From NCBI GenBank assembly GCA_050945815.1, contig JBMNTQ010000051.1, positions 1 to 11,873 on the forward strand: 11,873 nt of DNA, read 5' to 3'. Positions 7,101-11,873 of this stretch are shown piece by piece. This DNA comes from JBMNTQ01 sp050945815. Lineage in GTDB: Bacteria > Bacillota > Clostridia > Christensenellales > JBMNTQ01. The position numbers were made by a program, and so were the translations under genes. Under the pieces are notes generated by a model. That model saw only the letters and a list, made by a program, of their open reading frames with translations, was not told the DNA's origin and ran no database searches. Position 1 is the first letter of the stretch. The number at the start of each line of letters is the position of its first letter.

Positions 7101-7352
7101 TCAGCTGCCATTATGCAACTGCTTATAGAGTTGATTTCCATAAACCGCCGCACCGGTCACCAAGATTCCCTGAATGGCGCTCTCTACAGTCCAGCCCCCA
7201 AGGGCCATAGCGCCGACAACGCCGGGTACCAGTAACACAACAGGGATCACCCAATTTGCAATCAGCGGAACGGATTTTAAGACCTTCCCCAAAATATTCA
7301 AAACCGGAATCATTATCAGGGCCTGATCCAGAATATAATCCTTGATCTCCAT
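7101..7352 (-). CDS. Hol44-type phage holin (holin superfamily V)
   Basis: The product is an 83-residue, strongly hydrophobic protein that resembles the Hol44/Phage_holin_5_2 family. It begins MEIKDYILDQALIMIPVLN. It has three hydrophobic stretches (about residues 11-25, 33-52 and 60-75) and ends in a short polar tail with Lys and His. Holins form membrane holes that let a cytoplasmic lysin reach the wall. The preceding gene encodes just such a signal-less wall enzyme, which supports the call. Start choice: GGAG lies 10 bases before the ATG at 7352. A TTG directly before it (7353-7355) has better spacing and would add one residue. The frame stays open to 7418, but that extension is not holin-like. 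No other phage genes adjoin. Family is assigned from memory of its pattern. Confidence 0.75.
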   Translation of the reverse strand: MEIKDYILDQALIMIPVLNILGKVLKSVPLIANWVIPVVLLVPGVVGAMALGGWTVESAIQGILVTGAAVYGNQLYKQLHNGS

Positions 7353-7439
7353 CAACAAAGTTCTCCTTCCTGCCCATGAAGGCATTTTTTCTTTTGCATA
7401 GGCCCGCGTCTGCTGCAACCAGCGCCGCCGGGCACATTG

Positions 7440-7466
7440 CCGGCCGCGCTGATGCTCTGCGGCCGG
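7440..7466 (-). other. Intercistronic hairpin between lysin and holin genes
   Basis: CCGGCCGC and GCGGCCGG form a perfect eight-pair GC stem with an 11-base loop, 50 bases after the peptidase stop codon. No T-tract follows on either strand, so it is not a normal terminator. It could protect or process the mRNA, or lower holin expression. Confidence 0.55.
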
Positions 7467-7516
7467 TAAATATTTTAGCGCCTGTCAAAAAACGGCATTG
7501 CTATTCAAGCTGAGTC

Positions 7517-8419
7517 CTATATCTTCTCCACAACGAAAAACTGATTCGCCTCTTTCGCCATTGTCTGGGCCGGTTGCTGTGTCTTCACCGGGCTAGCCGG
7601 GTCCAATGCATACATCACATCCTGGGCCGCGTTATATTTCCATAGCAGTATATTATGCCCGCCGTTGGTCCAATAACCTGGCCCCATAAACGCCGATACC
7701 AGCTTCCCCTGCCTCAGGGCGTCTTTTGCCTGCCCCATCGTTACCGCCGTGCTCTTCAAGCCGTACAGTCCCGCAGCATAGGTCACAAACGAGCGCATCG
7801 TCCCGCTGTTAACCGTCCGATAGCCGTTCGCCACAGCCAGCTTACCCATATCCGGCGGCGTCACCCTGCCGTCCTTAAGTGTCGCGACAATCATGGCCAC
7901 AACCGCAGGCACACAGCCGCTGTTCGCATAGGTCTGCCTGGCGTTTCCTGTGGATGTGTATGCAAGAGCGCCCCACCGAGGGTCATTCTGCCGATAATAG
8001 ACCGGCTTCCCGTCGGAAGGAAGCACAGTCTGCTTCCCGGCTCCCCCAAGGAGTGCTGCCCACGTTCTAGGCCCCACAATCCCATCCCGAGACAACCCCT
8101 GCTCCTTCTGAAATTCAACAACAGCGTGTCGGGTTTTGGGGCCGAATATACCGTCCACTCCAACAGCAATCAAAATTTGCAGTGCCTTGACCGCATCATT
8201 CCTGCTCCCTTGCCGCAATAAAGGTGAAGCAGCCGAAAGTGCCGCCCATGTCCTAGGCCCCACAACTCCATCCTGAAAAAGAGCCGATGCCTTCTGAAAG
8301 CCGATAACCGAAGCCCTGGTTCTCGAGCCAAATATACCATCCGCATTACTGCCCAACAACAGCTGCACCACAGTGACGTCCTGGCCGCGACTGCCGATCC
8401 GAATCGTAGCTCTAGCCAT
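7517..8419 (-). CDS. Endolysin-like protein: two PG-binding domains plus C39-like cysteine peptidase
   Basis: This 300-residue protein has two peptidoglycan-binding (PG_binding_1) modules, about residues 9-62 and 67-123. Each ends in GPRTWAAL and has a DGIFG-type turn. A papain-like C39_2 domain follows (about 138-296) with likely catalytic Cys169 in NSGCVPAVVAMI, His255 in GGHNILLW and Asp273 in ALDPAS. No signal peptide or membrane segment is present, so by itself it should stay in the cytoplasm; the downstream holin gives it a route to the wall. Its probable job is cleavage of wall peptides, though C39_2 proteins can have other substrates. GGGAGGGAG precedes the ATG at 8419, which overlaps the stop of the small upstream ORF by eight bases. 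Lysin and holin together form a lysis-type cassette. Domain calls are firm; endolysin activity is inferred. Confidence 0.85.
   Translation of the reverse strand: MARATIRIGSRGQDVTVVQLLLGSNADGIFGSRTRASVIGFQKASALFQDGVVGPRTWAALSAASPLLRQGSRNDAVKALQILIAVGVDGIFGPKTRHAVVEFQKEQGLSRDGIVGPRTWAALLGGAGKQTVLPSDGKPVYYRQNDPRWGALAYTSTGNARQTYANSGCVPAVVAMIVATLKDGRVTPPDMGKLAVANGYRTVNSGTMRSFVTYAAGLYGLKSTAVTMGQAKDALRQGKLVSAFMGPGYWTNGGHNILLWKYNAAQDVMYALDPASPVKTQQPAQTMAKEANQFFVVEKI
8055..8273 (-). repeat. Internal repeat encoding duplicated PG-binding modules
   Basis: Segments 8055-8087 and 8241-8273 are near-identical (33 bases with a few mostly silent differences), 186 bases or exactly 62 codons apart. Both encode the VGPRTWAAL end of a peptidoglycan-binding module. 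This marks an in-frame duplication within the gene. Confidence 0.8.
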
Positions 8420-8501
8420 GTTCGTCTCCCTCCCTTTCCAATTCCTCTTCCGGCACTGCCGGAATCAACTCCGGCGCAATAATCGGTTGCTGCATCATCA
8501 T
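8412..8501 (-). CDS. Small ORF (up to 29 aa) heading the lysis-like cassette
   Basis: A short reading frame has a near-perfect ribosome binding site (GGGAGGAGAG, 8502-8511) and three consecutive ATG codons (8501, 8498, 8495); the middle one has the best spacing. The product starts MMMQQPIIAPELIP and continues with a Glu-rich end (PEEELEREGDEHG). It has no membrane segment. Its TAG stop lies inside the start region of the lysin gene (eight-base overlap), so it would couple translation of the lysin. It may be a real small protein or a leader peptide. I do not recognise a family. Confidence 0.6.
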   Translation of the reverse strand: MMMQQPIIAPELIPAVPEEELEREGDEHG

Positions 8502-8556
8502 CTCTCCTCCCGCATTTCACGATCAATTCCTATCATAGAGTCCTTTCAAAGCATAC

Positions 8557-8604
8557 AACCGCTCCATGAACGGTTATACTTCTATATATGTTTTTCGTAT
8601 ATAT
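8557..8604. promoter_or_regulatory. Putative control region upstream of the lysis-like cassette
   Basis: Two small inverted repeats lie here. AACCG and CGGTT flank nine bases (8557-8575). An AT-rich ATATAT pair surrounds a short T-tract (8584-8604). Nearer the small ORF, TTGTAT and TATGAT on the minus strand are 15 bases apart, a weak SigA-like promoter. No site matches a regulator that I know. Confidence 0.3.
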
Positions 8605-8621
8605 TTGTAACCTCTCCCAAT

Positions 8622-8658
8622 AAAAAAACACCCCGAAACTTGTAGAAAAGCCTCGGAG
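8622..8658 (-). terminator. Terminator of the EamA transporter gene
   Basis: An 11-pair stem (arms 8648-8658 and 8631-8641, including G-U pairs) with a six-base loop is followed by TG and seven T on the minus strand. It lies about 30 bases after the transporter stop codon. Confidence 0.85.
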
Positions 8659-8690
8659 CATCCATATTATTACGCTTTTTATCTTACTTT

Positions 8691-9641
8691 CTATTTTTTA
8701 ATCGAAGGCAGTCCCTGGTCTTTCTTAGGCCGGTTCACAATAAATATACCGATACATACCAAGCACAGCGCAGCAGCGGTTCGCCATTCGAAAATATTCT
8801 CGCCCAAAACAATGCCGGATAAAAGAGCGCCAAATATAGGCACCAGAAAATTAAAAACTAAAATCTTACCCACGCTGTTATACTTGAGCAACAGCGTCCA
8901 CACCGTAAAAGCAACAGCGGATAAAGCCGCCAAATAGAAGAATAACACCATCGCCCAAAAACCGCTCGGTTCCAGCCTCCCGCCCCCAAAAAGCCCGATT
9001 ATCGCCAAAATGGCGCCACCAAACAGCAACTGATAACCCGTTACCGTCATAGAATCCCACCGATCCGCAGCCCGCTTGCTCAACACAGAGCCCACGCCAA
9101 AAGCCATCGATGCTACAATCATAAACCCCTCTCCATCCCATGCAAAGCCTCCGGTAATCTCCCCCTGCCCCAGGTTAATCAAAACAACACCGAAAAACCC
9201 CACCGTACAGCCCAGCGCCTTTGCCCGGTTGATGCGGTCGTTCTTATAGAGAAAATGCGCTGCAAGTACGGCCACAAAAGTCCCGGTGGCATTCAAGATC
9301 GCGCCCTTCACCCCCGGCGTCTTATAAAGCCCCAAGTAATAGAAAAAATACTGAGCCACTGTAAGCACAAAGCCCACGAGAGCGATATCGCCGATGCTCT
9401 TCCTAACAGGCAACACCAGCTTCTTGCTGATTACAGACGCAGCCGTTATCGTTATCAGCCCGGATAGGAAAAACCGCGCTCCGGCAAACAGCATCTTAGT
9501 GTAGGTATCCTGAGGCTGCACAGAAAACAATTCAAAGCCGATTTTTACGCCAGGCAATGCACTGCCCCATAAAAATGTACATAAGGTCGCCAGCAACACC
9601 ACATGGATGTTCTTGGTAAAAAATTCTTTGCCCTTTTCCAT
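8691..9641 (-). CDS. EamA/DMT-family transporter
   Basis: This is a drug/metabolite transporter (EamA type) of 316 residues with about ten hydrophobic segments in two homologous halves. The first half opens with HVVLLATLCTFLWGSALPGVK and includes LGLYKTPGVKGAILNATGTF. The second half carries GSVLSKRAADRWDSMTVTGYQ and ends LGENIFEWRTAAALCLVCIGI before a basic tail. Members export amino acids, metabolites or drugs; the substrate cannot be read here. The start is uncertain: the ATG at 9641 has GAGG nine bases upstream and begins just before the first membrane segment. An ATG at 9656 and a TTG at 9689 are also in frame. The gene lies 75 bases after the membrane zinc-ribbon gene with no terminator between, so both may share one transcript. 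Confidence 0.88.
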   Translation of the reverse strand: MEKGKEFFTKNIHVVLLATLCTFLWGSALPGVKIGFELFSVQPQDTYTKMLFAGARFFLSGLITITAASVISKKLVLPVRKSIGDIALVGFVLTVAQYFFYYLGLYKTPGVKGAILNATGTFVAVLAAHFLYKNDRINRAKALGCTVGFFGVVLINLGQGEITGGFAWDGEGFMIVASMAFGVGSVLSKRAADRWDSMTVTGYQLLFGGAILAIIGLFGGGRLEPSGFWAMVLFFYLAALSAVAFTVWTLLLKYNSVGKILVFNFLVPIFGALLSGIVLGENIFEWRTAAALCLVCIGIFIVNRPKKDQGLPSIKK

Positions 9642-9716
9642 CTCGCCCAACCTCATTTCATCCACATTTCTAACGAACTCCCCCTGCAAGCTGCCGTTAT
9701 CACCGGCCCGCTGGCT

Positions 9717-10091
9717 CTAACCGTCGGCGAGCGGCGGCTTTGCCTGATAGCTGCGCATTTCCTCATGCTTGCGCTTCGAGCACTCCTCACACCGAAACTC
9801 CGGGTTCTCATCCCGGCTTCGGTCGTAGCCCTTGGCCTTAACCAAGCGATAGCCCCGGCAAAACACGCCGCAATCAGCGCAATGGATATCCTCCTGCACA
9901 GACCACACATCAAACAGCATCCTCTGTTTAAAGATCATCGTATCCACCCAGAAAAAAATCAATCCGCCAATTAAGTTTGCGACCACAACCGAAATCCACT
10001 CGTTAGCCACAGGCAACAGAGAAATCACCACAGCGAGAATCGGTGTAGAAAGTTGCCAGCGCAGCAAATACAGCAAGTATTTTTTCACCAT
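9717..10091 (-). CDS. Membrane-anchored zinc-ribbon protein, function unknown
   Basis: The product has 124 residues that I cannot assign to a named family. Two hydrophobic segments (about 13-28 and 33-53) form a hairpin in the membrane, with a Lys-rich N-terminus (MVKKY) pointing to a cytoplasmic start. The soluble tail carries CADC (71-74) and CEEC (101-104), a CxxC-26-CxxC zinc-ribbon layout, plus Cys78 and many basic residues (RLVKAKGYDRSRD). The tail could bind zinc and perhaps nucleic acid or a partner at the membrane; that is inference. The ATG at 10091 is preceded by AAAGGGGG, which is part of a perfect 17-base inverted repeat. It has its own strong promoter and probably shares a transcript with the EamA transporter. 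Confidence 0.75.
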   Translation of the reverse strand: MVKKYLLYLLRWQLSTPILAVVISLLPVANEWISVVVANLIGGLIFFWVDTMIFKQRMLFDVWSVQEDIHCADCGVFCRGYRLVKAKGYDRSRDENPEFRCEECSKRKHEEMRSYQAKPPLADG

Positions 10092-10108
10092 AAAAAGGCC
10101 CCCTTTTT
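10092..10108 (-). promoter_or_regulatory. Inverted repeat covering the ribosome binding site
   Basis: On the minus strand AAAAAGG GGG CCTTTTT is a perfect seven-pair inverted repeat with a three-base loop. It touches the ATG at 10091. It contains the only ribosome binding site, so folding would reduce translation. It might instead be coincidence in an AT- and G-rich leader. Confidence 0.4.
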
Positions 10109-10142
10109 AGCTTTCCGCCCATGTTTTGAGCCGCCTATTCGC

Positions 10143-10171
10143 ATTATACGGGGAAAAAGACCTCTTGTCCA
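10143..10171 (-). promoter_or_regulatory. Strong SigA-type promoter for the membrane zinc-ribbon gene
   Basis: TGGACA (10166-10171) and a consensus TATAAT (10143-10148) are 17 bases apart on the minus strand. Transcription would start near 10136, giving a leader of about 45 bases. Confidence 0.8.
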
Positions 10172-10241
10172 CCGTCCGCGACCCAAGCAGCGAAGCGCTC
10201 TGTTTAGCCGGATAGGCAGCAAACAGCCGCCGCCAAAACGC

Positions 10242-10269
10242 AAAAAAGCGGCCGGATCGGTTCGGCCGC
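10242..10269 (-). terminator. Terminator after the metallophosphoesterase gene
   Basis: GCGGCCG and CGGCCGC form a perfect seven-pair stem with an eight-base loop, followed by six T on the minus strand. It begins about 10 bases after the stop codon. Confidence 0.9.
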
Positions 10270-10279
10270 CTATCTCTCT

Positions 10280-10975
10280 TCAAACGCTGTATATCTCTTT
10301 TAACTGGAAATTAAGATAATCACAAGACACCAAGCGATAGTCCACGCCGCGCAATTCCCCCTCAAACACGTTTTTCAAGCTGGGCCCATGTAAATGTCCA
10401 TACACAGTGCGCAAAACGCCATACTCGCTCAGCAGCCGGGTAAACCCCGATTCCTCGCGCCGCTCATTGAAAGGCGGATAATGCATCATAGCCAATATGG
10501 GCTTGTCCGGCGCCACGCTTTTCGCACAGCGCAACGATGCCGCCAGCCGCCCCACCTCCCGGTTGTAGATCTTCTCATCGGCCGCGCTCAAAGCGTCCAG
10601 CGGACAGGTCCAGCCCCGGGTACCGCATACCACAAAGGAATCTAACACCACACAATCATTGAACAACGCTGTTATGCTGGCCGGCAAAACCTGCCTAAGC
10701 TTAGTCACAGAAGACCACCAGAAATCGTGGTTGCCCTTAACTAAAATCTTCCGGCCCGGAAGCTCGTCCACTTCCGTCAAATCCTGCACGGCATCCTCCA
10801 GCTTCATCGCCCAGCTAACATCCCCCGGCACCAGCACCAAATCTTCCTGTCGAACCTTCTCGCGCCAATCCCGTCGAATCTTGTCCCAATGCCCCCTCCA
10901 ATGATTTCCGAAAATATCCATTTTCTTATCATCATTGCCCAACAGATGCAAATCACTTATTGCAAAAATATTCAT
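10280..10975 (-). CDS. Calcineurin-like metallophosphoesterase
   Basis: This 231-residue protein has the full two-metal phosphoesterase motif set: DLH (Asp8, His10), PGDVSWAM (Asp52), GNHDFWW (Asn82, His83), MMHYPPF (His165) and GHLHG (His194, His196). It resembles the stand-alone CT488-type predicted phosphoesterases of bacteria. The substrate is unknown and could be a nucleotide, a phosphodiester or a phosphoprotein. It has no signal peptide or membrane segment, so it is cytoplasmic. The ATG at 10975 has only a modest ribosome binding site (AAAGAG, eight bases away). The zinc-ribbon gene ends 27 bases before it with no terminator, so they are likely one operon. A strong terminator follows. 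Length is normal and all metal ligands are present. Confidence 0.9.
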   Translation of the reverse strand: MNIFAISDLHLLGNDDKKMDIFGNHWRGHWDKIRRDWREKVRQEDLVLVPGDVSWAMKLEDAVQDLTEVDELPGRKILVKGNHDFWWSSVTKLRQVLPASITALFNDCVVLDSFVVCGTRGWTCPLDALSAADEKIYNREVGRLAASLRCAKSVAPDKPILAMMHYPPFNERREESGFTRLLSEYGVLRTVYGHLHGPSLKNVFEGELRGVDYRLVSCDYLNFQLKEIYSV

Positions 10976-11002
10976 GTGCCAATCTCTTTCATTTCAGCTC
11001 AA

Positions 11003-11431
11003 TCAAATATAGTCGTCATCCTCGTCCTCGTCGTTTTGCTTATGTTCCTCCTCGACCAGCTCGTCATAGCTCTCCTCTTCCACGCCTAGCTCCTCATCGA
11101 TTACCTTCAGCTCGTTGGGAGGAATATCCCCATCCCCATCCATATCGATGTCGATTTCATCCATCTCCGAAACATCCGGTTCCGTCAACGCCGATTCATC
11201 CAAGGGCTTTTCTTTCAGCCGTTCCAGCTTTTCCTGCTTTCGCCTCTCTCGCAGGCAAAAAACGCAAAGATCGCCGCCCGGCACAACAGGGTTCTCGTCG
11301 CACTCCACACACACATCTTCCAGTTCAGGCGCGCTGTCCTTGTTGTTCATCTCCCGCAGGCAAACACCGCAATATTTCTCAGTTTCCTTTATATAATTCA
11401 ATTCACACCGAGGACATTTCTTCAGCGCCAT
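11003..11431 (-). CDS. Zinc-ribbon protein with acidic tail and EF-hand-like loop
   Basis: This 142-residue soluble protein is not a family that I can name. The N-terminal part has two four-cysteine clusters: C6/C9 with C21/C24 (CPRC, CGVC) and C41/C44 with C56/C59 (CVEC, CVFC). Both look like zinc ribbons. A short basic helix follows (RERRKQEKLERLKEK, about 61-75). The C-terminal half is very acidic and ends NDEDEDDDYI. Within it DMDGDGDIPPNE (96-107) fits the calcium-binding EF-hand loop: D, D, D, G, I and E at loop positions 1, 3, 5, 6, 8 and 12. The ATG at 11431 has AAGGAG upstream; an earlier in-frame TTG at 11455 is less likely. It precedes the metallophosphoesterase gene by 27 bases. 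An RNA- or protein-binding adaptor role is possible but unproven. Confidence 0.75.
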   Translation of the reverse strand: MALKKCPRCELNYIKETEKYCGVCLREMNNKDSAPELEDVCVECDENPVVPGGDLCVFCLRERRKQEKLERLKEKPLDESALTEPDVSEMDEIDIDMDGDGDIPPNELKVIDEELGVEEESYDELVEEEHKQNDEDEDDDYI

Positions 11432-11493
11432 TGTTATTCGCTCCTTCACTTGCAAAAGTCAGACGATATCCCTTAACTATCCATAGCAAAACA

Positions 11494-11499
11494 ATTATA
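11494..11499 (-). promoter_or_regulatory. Second -10-like element before the zinc-ribbon gene
   Basis: A TATAAT on the minus strand has only TTGCAA at 19 bases as a possible -35. It could be a weak second promoter inside the leader made by the stronger upstream one. Confidence 0.35.
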
Positions 11500-11540
11500 T
11501 TCCCCAGCCGGCAAAAAGTTGCAAAGACCAGCCAACAAAT

Positions 11541-11568
11541 ATTATATCTCTCTCCATTGCGATGTCAA
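11541..11568 (-). promoter_or_regulatory. Consensus SigA-type promoter for the zinc-ribbon/phosphoesterase pair
   Basis: A perfect TTGACA (11563-11568) and a perfect TATAAT (11541-11546) are separated by 16 bases on the minus strand. It lies just after the stop codon of the GTPase gene. No terminator is seen between, so read-through from upstream may add to it. Confidence 0.8.
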
Positions 11569-11583
11569 CAGGTATTCTCAACT

Positions 11584-11873
11584 CTAGGCTTGAAATAATA
11601 GAATTTCATCCAACAATTCCAATATCTCCCCGCGTCCGCGTTTTTGCGGCAAAGAATGAAAAATAAACGGTACACCCTCATCCAAAACCAGCGCCTTTTT
11701 AATCACTGCCGCATATTGCCCCCACTTGGATTTCGCAATCTTATCGCATTTAGTGGCGATAATGGAAAAAGGAAGGGTATAATCTCGAATCCACTGCATC
11801 ATCGTTTTATCATGGGCGCTAGGCTCATGCCGAATATCTACCAGCAAAAAAATATGCTGCAACGTCGTCGAGG
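11584..11873 (-). CDS. engB: Ribosome-assembly GTPase YihA/EngB (YsxC), C-terminal part
   Basis: This is the last 96 or so codons of a small TrmE-Era-type GTPase that binds the large ribosomal subunit precursor; the start lies right of the window. The visible part has QHIFLLVDIRHEPSAHDK, the conserved region after switch II, and the guanine-specificity motif TKCDKI (G4). The HSL region (IFHSLPQKRGRGEILELLDE) matches the family's G5 and C-terminal helix. The G1-G3 motifs would lie outside. The TAG stop is at 11584-11586. In many Bacillota this gene follows lon or clpX, so protease genes may lie just beyond the window; that is not visible here. Confidence 0.92.
   Translation of the reverse strand, partial: STTLQHIFLLVDIRHEPSAHDKTMMQWIRDYTLPFSIIATKCDKIAKSKWGQYAAVIKKALVLDEGVPFIFHSLPQKRGRGEILELLDEILLFQA

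Noticed and set aside
7353..7418. A 22-residue N-terminal extension of the holin.
   Set aside because: The sequence is basic and unlike holins. Its upstream part has no ribosome binding site, while the GGAG site lies just before 7352.
8055..8273. Repeated 33-base segments that might be a mobile or CRISPR-like repeat.
   Set aside because: There are only two copies, exactly 62 codons apart and in frame inside one gene; they encode duplicated peptidoglycan-binding modules.

Overview
This window comes from a spore-forming-type member of the Bacillota, most likely in the Clostridia/Negativicutes range. The signs are a complete ctsR-mcsA-mcsB-clpC heat-shock operon, strong AGGAGG-type ribosome binding sites, SigA-like promoters and T-tailed terminator hairpins. 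Base composition is balanced to slightly GC-rich, so it is not a low-GC Clostridium sensu stricto. I cannot name the genus. Apart from one gene at the left edge, every gene lies on the minus strand.

Layout from left to right: (1) the 3' end of a radical-SAM aminomutase gene on the plus strand. Its substrate residues match glutamate 2,3-aminomutase rather than lysine 2,3-aminomutase. It is followed by a hairpin that can serve both converging transcripts. (2) Minus-strand pair mutY (adenine glycosylase) and a DUF1294 membrane protein gene. (3) The class III heat-shock operon ctsR-mcsA-mcsB-clpC, reading right to left, with a promoter overlapped by CtsR-type operators at one end and a strong terminator at the other. 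(4) A compact lysis-like cassette: a 29-codon small ORF, a cell-wall-binding C39-type cysteine peptidase without a signal peptide, and a Hol44-type holin, ending in a very strong terminator. (5) A small membrane-anchored zinc-ribbon protein and an EamA-type transporter, probably one transcript. (6) A zinc-ribbon protein with an acidic tail and an EF-hand-like loop, with a metallophosphoesterase behind it. (7) The C-terminal part of the ribosome-assembly GTPase YihA/EngB, cut by the right edge.

How the genes work together: CtsR represses its own operon. McsA and McsB form the arginine kinase that marks proteins and switches CtsR off. ClpC unfolds the marked substrates for ClpP, whose gene is not in the window. 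MutY is downstream but has its own candidate promoter. The holin and peptidase form a self-contained unit with no other phage genes beside them, so it is a phage remnant or a domesticated lysis/export module. This cassette is the most interesting accessory element here. No tRNA, rRNA, CRISPR array, insertion sequence or riboswitch was seen. No gene-free stretch exceeds 300 bases.
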